The notes under the pieces: generated by a model
What the model saw: only the letters and a program-made list of their open reading frames with translations
Told to the model about the DNA's origin: nothing
Databases searched by the model: none
Made by a program: the position numbers and the translations under genes
Source of the DNA: Pseudomonadota bacterium
GTDB taxonomy: Bacteria; Pseudomonadota; Alphaproteobacteria; Rhizobiales; Rhizobiaceae
Reading direction: 5' to 3'
Length of the DNA stretch: 5,082 bases
NCBI GenBank assembly: GCA_023393575.1
Contig: JAEWKX010000276.1
Location: 1-5,082 of the forward strand
Part shown: positions 1 through 5,082 of the stretch, one piece after another
Numbering within the stretch: position 1 is the stretch's first letter
Layout: each line of letters starts with the position of its first letter

Positions 1-37
1 GGAACCGAACCTGGTCGTCGAATTCTATTCGCGCTAA
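1..37 (+). CDS. rpsD: 30S ribosomal protein S4, C-terminal end (partial)
   Basis: Only the last 11 codons and the TAA stop (35-37) are in the window. They read EPNLVVEFYSR. This matches the C-terminal strand of alphaproteobacterial ribosomal protein S4, which typically ends in a LVVEFYSR-like tail (E. coli S4 ends similarly, with LIVELYSK). S4 is a primary 16S rRNA-binding protein that nucleates assembly of the 30S body. The identification rests on this short tail alone, so it is good but not certain. The terminator-like hairpin at 81-109 supports a real gene end here. The gene converges on radC. Confidence 0.72.
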   Translation, partial: EPNLVVEFYSR

Positions 38-44
38 CGGAAAG

Positions 45-63
45 GAGCCCGCGGCGCGGGCTC
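45..63 (-). terminator. GC-rich hairpin, possible terminator of the leftward phaC-sfsA-map-radC operon
   Basis: GAGCCCGC (45-52) and GCGGGCTC (56-63) form a perfect 8-bp stem around a 3-base loop. Read leftward, the stem is followed by CTTTCC, a weak pyrimidine tail, so it could end transcripts running out of radC. Read rightward it is followed by ATCCGG, which has no T-run. It sits 7 bases after the rpsD stop and may also protect the rpsD mRNA 3' end. The hairpin is seen directly; the terminator role is inferred. Confidence 0.4.
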
Positions 64-80
64 ATCCGGACAGACCTTCG

Positions 81-109
81 AAGCCGCGTCAACTCGACGC
101 GGCTTTTTC
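81..109 (+). terminator. Rho-independent terminator after rpsD
   Basis: AAGCCGCGTC (81-90) and GACGCGGCTT (96-105) form a perfect 10-bp stem with a 5-base loop (AACTC). The downstream arm runs into TTTTTC, a five-T run at 104-108. This is a classical intrinsic terminator for rightward transcription, 43 bases after the rpsD stop. Read leftward the hairpin has no T-run (CGAAGG follows), so it is directional. Confidence 0.85.
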
Positions 110-152
110 ATGACGACCAGGCTACTCCCGCGGCTGGGATGGGCAGGATTGT

Positions 153-965
153 TCAGATCAGGCGCAGCCCGCGCAGGCTCGCATGGCCTTCCTTGCCGAT
201 GATGATGTGGTCGTGGACCGTGATGCCGAGCGGCTTGGCCGTATCGACGATCGTCTTCGTCATGTCGATGTCGGCGCGCGAGGGCGTCGGGTCGCCGCTC
301 GGGTGGTTGTGGACGAGGATGATGGCGGTGGCCGACAGTTCCAGCGCCCGGCGCACCACCTCCCGCGGATAGACCGGCGTATGATCGACGGTGCCGCGTC
401 CCTGCACCTCGTCGGCGATCAGCGCATTGCGCTTGTCCAGGAAGAGGATGCGGAACTGCTCCCGCGCCTCGTAGGCCATCGCCGCGTGGCAGTAGTCGAT
501 CACGGATGACCAGGAGGACAGCACCTGCTTGCCGCGCAACTCGCTCCTCAGCATCCGGTGGGCGACGGTGGAAACGAGCTTCAGATCGTGGGCCACGGCG
601 TCCCCGACGCCGCCCACCTCCTGCAGTAGGGCGGCAGGAGCCCCGAAAACGCCGGCGAGATTGCCGAAACGCTCGATCAGCGCCTTGGCAATCGGCTTTG
701 TGTCGCGTCGCGGGATGAGCCGGAAGAGCAGGAGCTCGAGAATCTCGTAATCGGCGAGCGCCGTGTCGCCGTGATCGCGGAAACGTGCCCGCAGCCGGTC
801 ACGGTGCCCGTGGTAGTGCGCCTGCTTGTCGTCGCGCGGCAACAGGCCGCTCTTCTTCAGGGCGGCCGGTTTGGGAGGCTGTTCGGCGAAGAAACCGCGC
901 TCGTCCGCCTCCTCGTCCATGGCAGGCGCTTCGCCGTCATGCGGAGGGGCGGGGCGGTTCGTCAT
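153..965 (-). CDS. radC: RadC family JAMM/MPN-domain protein (historically 'DNA repair protein RadC')
   Basis: The protein has 270 residues. Residues 1-45 are a variable, acidic and proline-rich extension. Residues 55-130 resemble the N-terminal helix-hairpin-helix region of the family, including VGGVGDA at 117-123. Residues 147-270 are the JAMM/MPN metalloprotease-like domain. The zinc-site pattern is complete: H219 and H221 in HNHPSG, S223, and D232, giving HxH-x10-D; E186 is the likely upstream acid. Family members share this pattern, but the biochemical role is unsettled: the original E. coli radC repair phenotype was traced to recG. The start at 965 is supported by AAGAGG (972-977) six bases upstream, overlapping the map stop. 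The gene starts 3 bases after map, so it is the last gene of the phaC-sfsA-map-radC unit. An internal ATG at residue 16 is less likely. Confidence 0.93.
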   Translation of the reverse strand: MTNRPAPPHDGEAPAMDEEADERGFFAEQPPKPAALKKSGLLPRDDKQAHYHGHRDRLRARFRDHGDTALADYEILELLLFRLIPRRDTKPIAKALIERFGNLAGVFGAPAALLQEVGGVGDAVAHDLKLVSTVAHRMLRSELRGKQVLSSWSSVIDYCHAAMAYEAREQFRILFLDKRNALIADEVQGRGTVDHTPVYPREVVRRALELSATAIILVHNHPSGDPTPSRADIDMTKTIVDTAKPLGITVHDHIIIGKEGHASLRGLRLI

Positions 966-968
966 GCG

Positions 969-1805
969 CTACCTCTTGAGCGGCGGCAGGCCCGGGCGGT
1001 CGAGACCGGCGGGAGAGAGGGTGAAGACTTCACAGCCTGTGGCCGTGACGCCGACAGCGTGTTCGTACTGGGCCGAGAGCGAACGATCGCGCGTCACGGC
1101 GGTCCAGCCGTCGGCCAGGACCTTCACATGGGGCTTGCCGAGATTGATCATCGGCTCGATGGTGAAGATCATGCCTTCGCGCAATTCCGGGCCTTCATCG
1201 GCGCGGCCGTAATGCAGGATGTTCGGGATGTCGTGGAACAGGCGCCCGACCCCGTGGCCGCAGAAATCGCGGACCACGGAGCAACGCTCCGCTTCGGCAT
1301 AGGTCTGGATTGCCTGTCCGATCGCGCCGGTCCGGGCGCCCGGCCGTACTGCCTCTATGCCGCGCATCAGGCACTCGTAGGTCACTTCCAGCAGCCGCTC
1401 GGCGGCACGCTTGAGCTGTCCGACCGGATACATGCGGCTTGAATCGCCGTGCCAGCCCTCGAGGACATAGGTGACGTCGATGTTGAGGATGTCGCCCTCG
1501 CGCAACGGCTTGTCGTCCGGCATTCCGTGGCAGACGACGTGGTTGATGGAGGTACAGACCGAGTATTTATAGCCACGGTAGTTGAGTGTCGCCGGCAGTG
1601 CGCCGTGATCCATCCCGAACTCGAACACGAATCGGTCGATCGCGCTGGTCGTGATGCCCGGCTTGACGATGGCGGCGAGCTCGTCCAGGCAGCGGGCGGT
1701 CAGCAGGCAGGCCTTGCGCATGCCGGCAAAATCGTCCGCGCTGTAGAGCCGGATCGCACCCGTGTTCTTCAGGGGCGCTGCGGCCGCGTCGATATAGTTC
1801 ACCAT
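969..1805 (-). CDS. map: Type I methionine aminopeptidase
   Basis: The protein has 278 residues and removes the initiator methionine from nascent cytosolic proteins whose second residue is small. All five metal ligands of the pita-bread fold are present: D110 (LNID), D121 (GDSSRMY), H184 (FCGHGVGR), E217 (TIEPM) and E248 (QYEHAV). The substrate-site histidines H93 (VVCHGMP) and H191 (LFHDIP) are also in place. Spacing follows E. coli Map with an offset of 13 to 14. There is no zinc-finger extension, so this is the plain type I form. The N-terminal stretch of about 28 residues before MRKA is typical of rhizobial Map. The ATG at 1805 is preceded by GAGAG (1813-1817) at 7 bases. The gene begins 25 bases after sfsA and ends 3 bases before radC. 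Many bacteria depend on Map, but alphaproteobacteria often carry a second copy, so essentiality here is open. Confidence 0.96.
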   Translation of the reverse strand: MVNYIDAAAAPLKNTGAIRLYSADDFAGMRKACLLTARCLDELAAIVKPGITTSAIDRFVFEFGMDHGALPATLNYRGYKYSVCTSINHVVCHGMPDDKPLREGDILNIDVTYVLEGWHGDSSRMYPVGQLKRAAERLLEVTYECLMRGIEAVRPGARTGAIGQAIQTYAEAERCSVVRDFCGHGVGRLFHDIPNILHYGRADEGPELREGMIFTIEPMINLGKPHVKVLADGWTAVTRDRSLSAQYEHAVGVTATGCEVFTLSPAGLDRPGLPPLKR

Positions 1806-1830
1806 CCGGATGCTCTCACAATTTCCACGT

Positions 1831-2550
1831 TCATAATGCAGCTAGGCCGGCCTCGTCCATGCCGATCATGTCAATGACCGCGATTTCCGCCGGCGTCACC
1901 CGGCACCGCAGGACATAGGCTTCGACGCCACGCTCGGCTGCCCGCCGGAAGGCTGCGGCATAACGCGGATCGAGATCGGTGCAAAGCCCGAAGCGTTCAC
2001 AATCCTGCCGCTGCACCACATAGAGCATCACCGCTCGGTGACCGGCTGCCACGACCTCACAAAGCTCGCCCAGATGCTTTGTGCCGCGAATGGTCACGGT
2101 GTCCGGGAATTCCGCCAAGCCGCTCTCGCGCATGAAGTGAACGTTCTTTACCTCGACATAGCAGTCCCGCCGCCCCGGTTCCCTGAGCAGGAAGTCGATG
2201 CGGGACCTGTTGCCGTAACGCTGCTCGCGATGCAGGCTTCCATAGCCGGAAAGGGCAGGCACCAAGCCGTTGCGCAGTGCCTCCTCCGCCAGGCGGTTGG
2301 CAAAGGCGGCGTTGACACCGACCAGCGTTCCGTCCGCTTCCACCAGTTCTAGCATGTGGCCGTACTTCCGTGTCGGGCTGTCATGCAGCGATATCCAGAT
2401 CCGGGAACCGGGCGCCGTCAGTCCGCGCATCGAGCCGGTGTTCGGGCAGAAACCCGTGATCTGCGTACCGTCATCGAGGATCGCGTCGAACAGGAAGCGC
2501 TTGTAGCGTTGCAGCAGTCTGGCCGGTACGAGCGGCGGATCGAAGATCAT
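1831..2550 (-). CDS. sfsA: SfsA family protein (sugar fermentation stimulation protein homologue)
   Basis: The protein has 239 residues, the usual family length. The N-terminal part (about 1-85) should form the OB-fold-like domain and carries the signature CPNTGSM (35-41). The C-terminal part resembles a PD-(D/E)xK nuclease fold: D119 in SRIDFLL, then E133-V-K135 in YVEVKNV, followed by the conserved FPDTVTIRGTKHL (148-160). E. coli SfsA is reported as a DNA-binding protein affecting maltose-gene expression; the nuclease-like fold is a family prediction, and the real role is unclear. The ATG at 2550 lies 8 bases after the phaC stop. No convincing Shine-Dalgarno precedes it (the upstream bases read TGATCGCAGCA), which suggests translational coupling to phaC. 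The next gene, map, follows at 25 bases. Confidence 0.95.
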   Translation of the reverse strand: MIFDPPLVPARLLQRYKRFLFDAILDDGTQITGFCPNTGSMRGLTAPGSRIWISLHDSPTRKYGHMLELVEADGTLVGVNAAFANRLAEEALRNGLVPALSGYGSLHREQRYGNRSRIDFLLREPGRRDCYVEVKNVHFMRESGLAEFPDTVTIRGTKHLGELCEVVAAGHRAVMLYVVQRQDCERFGLCTDLDPRYAAAFRRAAERGVEAYVLRCRVTPAEIAVIDMIGMDEAGLAAL

Positions 2551-2558
2551 TGCTGCGA

Positions 2559-4199
2559 TCAGACGCGTTCGAGGACATAGGTGCCCGGTGCGTCCGCAAT
2601 GGCGTTAAGGGCGTCCCCGCCCGGCTTGCGGGCGTCGACGCGGTCCTTGCTGCGCCTCTCGATCCAGGCATGCCAGTGCGGCCACCACGACCCCGTCGTT
2701 TCCCGCGCCCTGGTGACCCATTCGTCGAAATCGCCGTGCGGCTTGCCATTGGTCCAGTACTGGTACTTCTGCCTGTCGGGCGGGTTGACCACACCGGCGA
2801 TGTGCCCGGAACCGCTCAGCACGAATTCCACCGGTCCGCCGAACAAGCCCGCCCCCTTGAACACCGAGCGCGGGGGCGCGATATGGTCCTCCCGGGTGGC
2901 CAGGTTGAAGATAGGTATCTTGACGTCCTTCAGCGAGATGATTCTTCCGCCGAGCTTCATCTCCCCCTTGCTCAGCCTGTTGTCGAGATAGCAGTTGCGC
3001 AGGTAGTAGGCGTGGTTGGCGGCCGCCATGCGGGTGGAATCGGCGTTCCAGTAGAGCAGGTCGAAGGGCAGGGGCTCCTTGCCCATCAGGTAGTTGCTGA
3101 CGACATAGGGCCAGATCAGTTCGGACGCACGCAGCATGTTGAAAGCGTTCGCCATACGCGAACCCTCGAGATAGCCGGACCTCTCCATCTGCTTCTCGAT
3201 CGCGGTCAACTGCTCTTCATCGACGAACACCTTGAGATCGCCGGCCAGCGTGAAATCCACCTGGGTCGTCAGGAAAGTCGCGGAAGCGATGCGGCGGTCC
3301 TTCTTCTGCGCGTGGAGCGCCAGCGCGGCGGCAAGCAGCGTCCCGCCGACGCAATAGCCGATAGCGTTGACCCGACGTTCTCCGGTCGCCTTTTCCACGG
3401 TGTCGAGAGCGAATTCGATCCCTTCCTCGATATAGGCTTCCCAATCCTTCTTCGCGTGCCGCGCGTCCGGGTTCACCCAGGAGATGACGAAGACGGTATG
3501 GCCCTGGTCGACACACCACTTGATGAAGCTCTTCTGCGGCGTCAGGTCGAGGATGTAGAACTTGTTGATCCATGGCGGCACGATCAGCAACGGCCGCTTG
3601 AGAACCGTTTCGGTCGACGCATCGTACTGGATGATTTCGCAGACGTCGCTCTGGGCGATCACCTTGCCTGGCGTGAGGGCGAGATTCTCCCCGACCTTGA
3701 ACTGCTTGTGATCCGTATGACGAAGCCGCAGTTCACCGCCACCGGCGGCCACGTCCTCCACCAGCATGCGCATGCCCTCGACGAGGTTCGCGCCGCTGGT
3801 CGCGACCGTATGCCGATAGACTTCCGGATTGGTCAGGGCGAAATTCGCCGGCGACAGAGCCGCCGTGATCTGCCGGACATAGAAGGTCGCCTTGAGCCGC
3901 GTGTGGTCGTCGAGACCATCCGCCTCCGTCACCAGCTTCTCCGCCCACGAGGCAGTGACCTGGTAGGCCTGGCGGAGAAAGGCGAAGAAGGGGTTCCGGA
4001 TCCAATCATCGTCGCTGAAACGCTTGTCCCTCGGAAGGGGATCGGGCTCCGGCGCCGGCGTGCCTGCCAGCTGCGCCATCGTGCGGGTCCAGATGCCCAT
4101 ATAGCTGGACAGGAGCAGGGTCTGGGCTTCAAGCGTGCGTTTCGGGTCCGACACCCAGTATTCGGCCACCTGCGACAGCGTCCGGACAAGGTCGGTCAC
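2559..4199 (-). CDS. phaC: Class I poly(3-hydroxyalkanoate) synthase, catalytic portion from a possible downstream GTG start
   Basis: PHA synthase polymerises (R)-3-hydroxyacyl-CoA, mainly 3-hydroxybutyryl-CoA, into storage granules and releases CoA. From the GTG at 4199 the frame gives 546 residues. Residues about 10-190 match the PhaC N-terminal domain and the remainder is the alpha/beta-hydrolase core. The lipase-like box GYCVGG holds the nucleophile C283; D438 (REDHIAP) and H466 (SGSGHIAG) complete the triad. The D-to-H spacing of 28 equals that of the Cupriavidus enzyme (D480/H508). The conserved WWPHW is at 505-509. There is no frameshift inside. However, the family is normally about 590-610 residues, and matching N-terminal sequence continues upstream to a TTG at 4397, broken by a TAA at 4245-4247. 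No good ribosome site precedes the GTG. This CDS is therefore either an N-truncated restart product or the 3' part of a nonsense-mutated gene. It is first in the operon; sfsA follows at 8 bases. Confidence 0.9.
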   Translation of the reverse strand: MTDLVRTLSQVAEYWVSDPKRTLEAQTLLLSSYMGIWTRTMAQLAGTPAPEPDPLPRDKRFSDDDWIRNPFFAFLRQAYQVTASWAEKLVTEADGLDDHTRLKATFYVRQITAALSPANFALTNPEVYRHTVATSGANLVEGMRMLVEDVAAGGGELRLRHTDHKQFKVGENLALTPGKVIAQSDVCEIIQYDASTETVLKRPLLIVPPWINKFYILDLTPQKSFIKWCVDQGHTVFVISWVNPDARHAKKDWEAYIEEGIEFALDTVEKATGERRVNAIGYCVGGTLLAAALALHAQKKDRRIASATFLTTQVDFTLAGDLKVFVDEEQLTAIEKQMERSGYLEGSRMANAFNMLRASELIWPYVVSNYLMGKEPLPFDLLYWNADSTRMAAANHAYYLRNCYLDNRLSKGEMKLGGRIISLKDVKIPIFNLATREDHIAPPRSVFKGAGLFGGPVEFVLSGSGHIAGVVNPPDRQKYQYWTNGKPHGDFDEWVTRARETTGSWWPHWHAWIERRSKDRVDARKPGGDALNAIADAPGTYVLERV

Positions 4200-4244
4200 C
4201 GGATCGGCGGCATCGGGCGCTTCGCGCTCCTGTGAGCCGAGCCA

Positions 4245-4397
4245 TTAGGAAGCCGCCTGCCCGAGATGCTCCAGCGCCCTGGCGAGATTGAGGGTCAGCG
4301 CCTGCGGGTCCTTTACCATGTAGGCTTCGATCGACTTCGGGTCGAAGCCGGGAAAGCCGTTGGCGTCGGTCTCCTTCTCCTCCCGTCTATCGGACAA
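4245..4397 (-). pseudogene. phaC: 5' part of phaC, separated from the catalytic frame by an in-frame TAA
   Basis: Reading leftward from a TTG at 4395-4397 gives 50 residues and then TAA (4245-4247). The frame is the same as the 546-residue synthase downstream. The residues are PhaC-like: FPGFDPKSIEAY (15-26), MVKDPQALTLNLARALEHL (27-45) and GQAAS (46-50). After the stop the frame resumes with WLGSQERE. Rhizobial PhaC proteins have this helix-rich start running uninterrupted into the same region. Joined, the gene would be 612 codons plus stop, the expected class I length. In full-length numbering the stop is codon 51 and the triad is C349, D504 and H532. Because frame is kept across the break, one nonsense substitution or a base-call error explains it. 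If real, the full-length gene spans 2559-4397 and is a pseudogene or makes a shortened enzyme. Confidence 0.8.
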
Positions 4398-4407
4398 TCG
4401 TTCCTCC
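4395..4407 (-). promoter_or_regulatory. Ribosome binding site and TTG start deciding the native phaC 5' end
   Basis: On the minus strand GGAGG (4403-4407) is followed by a 5-base spacer AACGA and then TTG (4395-4397). This is the only strong Shine-Dalgarno sequence upstream of phaC. The first in-frame ATG (4317-4319, residue 27) has none. The TTG start gives a family-typical N-terminus. Confidence 0.7.
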
Positions 4408-4525
4408 CGCAGGCTGTTCTTGTTGTTTGATTATTTTTGTACATTGTGCCCGAAAACGAATACAAGTGCCAGCGACCGGCGTTAGAAATCGCGTCGCGAC
4501 CAAAATGCCGGAACGGGCGAAGAAC
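4398..4525. promoter_or_regulatory. Divergent intergenic region with candidate overlapping promoters for phaC and the lipoprotein gene
   Basis: This 128-base gap separates the phaC start from the lipoprotein start. Bases 4411-4466 are conspicuously AT-rich for this GC-rich window. Leftward, TTGTAT (4465 down to 4460) and TACAAA (4441 down to 4436) are spaced 18 bases and would start transcripts about 30 bases before the phaC TTG. Rightward, TTGTAC (4437-4442) and TACAAG (4461-4466) are also spaced 18 bases. The -35 of one thus lies on the -10 of the other. All boxes are imperfect sigma-70 matches, so only the general promoter location is reasonably sure; the exact boxes are tentative. No operator for a known regulator was recognised. 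Confidence 0.4.
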
Positions 4526-4924
4526 ATGGAAAATATCAGATATTTGGCGGCCAAGGCGCCACTCATCCTCGGCATCGCCGCGCTGCCGATTCTGCTGGCC
4601 GGATGCAACAGCTTCGCCCTTGACGACGGGATACCCAACACCGCTCCGACCGCCACCGTCGTGTCGGACGCACCTCCGCCGCCGACGGGGCCGATCGTCA
4701 AGCGCGACAGCGGAACCTATCCGACCTTCGACCGCACATTGGCCGCGGCCAATGTCCAGATAAGTGACGACGAGGCGGCCGGATCGGAAGCCCAGCTTTC
4801 GGCGCTCGCCACCGCGCGCGCCAACGGCAGCGTCACGGAGGCCGAGTACAGACGTCGCCTCGCAGAACTGCGGCGGCTGGCGGCCGAACATGGTCGCGAG
4901 GCGGAGGCGGCGATCGCCAATTAA
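4526..4924 (+). CDS. Small putative lipoprotein of unknown function
   Basis: From the ATG at 4526 the product has 132 residues. The N-terminus is a lipoprotein signal: basic MENIRYLAAK, a hydrophobic run at 11-25, and the lipobox LAGC with the lipidated Cys at 27. Residue +2 is Asn rather than Asp, which by the usual rule favours the outer membrane. The mature part has a flexible Pro-rich linker (VVSDAPPPPTGP, 45-56), then YPTFDRTLAAANVQISDDE (65-83), then a charged amphipathic helix (about 88-130). The element ARANGSVTEAEYRRRLAELR (97-116) recalls short SHOCT-type helical motifs, but that is only a resemblance. An ATG seven codons earlier (4505) would lengthen the n-region; neither start has a strong ribosome site. 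I recall a small lipoprotein at this position beside phaC in rhizobia. It is divergent from phaC and co-directional with the aminotransferase. Confidence 0.82.
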   Translation: MENIRYLAAKAPLILGIAALPILLAGCNSFALDDGIPNTAPTATVVSDAPPPPTGPIVKRDSGTYPTFDRTLAAANVQISDDEAAGSEAQLSALATARANGSVTEAEYRRRLAELRRLAAEHGREAEAAIAN

Positions 4925-4932
4925 CACTTGCG

Positions 4933-4976
4933 TTTGCGGTGGATTGGCAGCAAACCACCAAATCGCCGAAAGGCGA
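4933..4976 (+). other. Inverted repeats in the gap before the aminotransferase gene
   Basis: The 99-base gap 4925-5023 has three short stems. TTTGC (4933-4937) pairs with GCAAA (4950-4954). GGTGG (4938-4942) pairs with CCACC (4955-4959). TCGCC (4963-4967) pairs with GGCGA (4972-4976) around a GAAA tetraloop. The first two interleave with no linker and so exclude each other. None is followed by a T-run, so none looks like an intrinsic terminator. They could be 5' leader structure of the aminotransferase or chance. No clear promoter was recognised in the gap. Confidence 0.25.
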
Positions 4977-5023
4977 ATATCCCTGCGCCGCAACTTGCCG
5001 CGCGTCTCTTCACGGGGAAAGTC

Positions 5024-5082
5024 ATGGAAGAGTTTCACAAAGTCCGCCGATTGCCACCTTACGTGTTCGAACAGGTCAACCG
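5024..5082 (+). CDS. PLP-dependent aminotransferase, LL-diaminopimelate aminotransferase-like, N-terminal end (partial)
   Basis: The gene is cut by the window edge; 19 full codons and two bases of the next are visible. They read MEEFHKVRRLPPYVFEQVN. This N-terminus is typical of the rhizobial class I/II aminotransferases annotated as LL-diaminopimelate aminotransferase or alanine/aspartate aminotransferase, whose starts run RRLPPYVFEQVN before the substrate-binding region. The catalytic lysine and fold lie outside the window, so substrate cannot be judged. Start support: GGGG (5014-5017) six bases before the ATG. It lies 99 bases after the lipoprotein gene on the same strand, possibly co-transcribed with it. 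Confidence 0.75.
   Translation, partial: MEEFHKVRRLPPYVFEQVN

Noticed and set aside
771..1442. A 223-codon rightward open frame across radC and map
   Set aside because: It straddles two well-supported minus-strand genes and has no recognisable motif; an antisense shadow of GC-rich codons.
2550..4235. A 561-codon rightward open frame opposite phaC
   Set aside because: It is exactly antisense to a gene with full catalytic motifs, is rich in Arg/Gly/Val/Asp shadow composition, and shows no recognisable domain. High GC leaves antisense frames open.
4243..4245. ATG overlapping the phaC TAA as a true restart codon
   Set aside because: It is not in the synthase frame and reaches a stop after 37 codons, so it cannot yield PhaC.
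4245..4247. Programmed recoding of the phaC TAA
   Set aside because: No known bacterial recoding inserts an amino acid at UAA by design, no stimulatory structure or slippery site is visible, and frame is unchanged; mutation or sequencing error is simpler.
4427..4525. Longer N-terminus for the lipoprotein from a TTG at 4427
   Set aside because: It would put about 33 extra residues before the signal peptide and run through the candidate promoter boxes; ATG at 4526 (or 4505) gives a normal lipoprotein signal.
4963..4976. TCGCC-GAAA-GGCGA hairpin as terminator of the lipoprotein gene
   Set aside because: The stem is only 5 bp and is followed by ATATCC with no T-run.
4313..5038. A 241-codon leftward open frame across the lipoprotein gene and the phaC 5' end
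   Set aside because: It overlaps the lipoprotein gene antisense, crosses the promoter region, and reads the phaC N-terminus in a wrong frame; no motif.

Overview
The window looks like ordinary, vertically inherited chromosome of a high-GC alphaproteobacterium. Order Hyphomicrobiales (the rhizobial relatives) is the best guess. This rests on the style of the PhaC, Map and S4 protein ends, on a phaC / small lipoprotein / PLP-aminotransferase neighbourhood that I recall from rhizobia, and on the GC-rich codon usage. Genus cannot be fixed from the sequence. I see no mobile element, CRISPR array, tRNA, rRNA or phage gene.

Layout. Bases 1-37 are the 3' end of a rightward gene, very probably rpsD (ribosomal protein S4). 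Bases 38-152 are a convergent intergenic stretch with two GC-rich hairpins; the second has a T-run and is a good intrinsic terminator for rpsD. Four tightly packed leftward genes fill the centre. In order of transcription they are phaC (class I polyhydroxyalkanoate synthase), sfsA, map (type I methionine aminopeptidase) and radC, with gaps of 8, 25 and 3 bases. This is almost certainly one operon, although the four products share no known pathway. To the right of phaC lies an AT-rich divergent promoter region. It is followed by a rightward gene for a small putative lipoprotein of unknown function, a 99-base gap, and the first 19 codons of a rightward aminotransferase (LL-diaminopimelate aminotransferase-like) cut by the window edge.

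The most notable point is a break in phaC. A full-length frame of 612 codons plus stop can be read from a TTG start (first base 4397) with a strong Shine-Dalgarno sequence. Codon 51 of that frame is TAA (4245-4247). Frame and PhaC-like sequence continue on both sides, so this is a clean nonsense change rather than a frameshift. The catalytic part is intact and could only be made by readthrough, by restart at a downstream GTG (first base 4199), or if the TAA is a sequencing error. This also bears on the three genes downstream in the same operon.

I found no convincing previously undescribed system. The points worth a second look are the phaC nonsense codon, the overlapping divergent promoter candidates, the unknown lipoprotein, and minor RNA-structure candidates.
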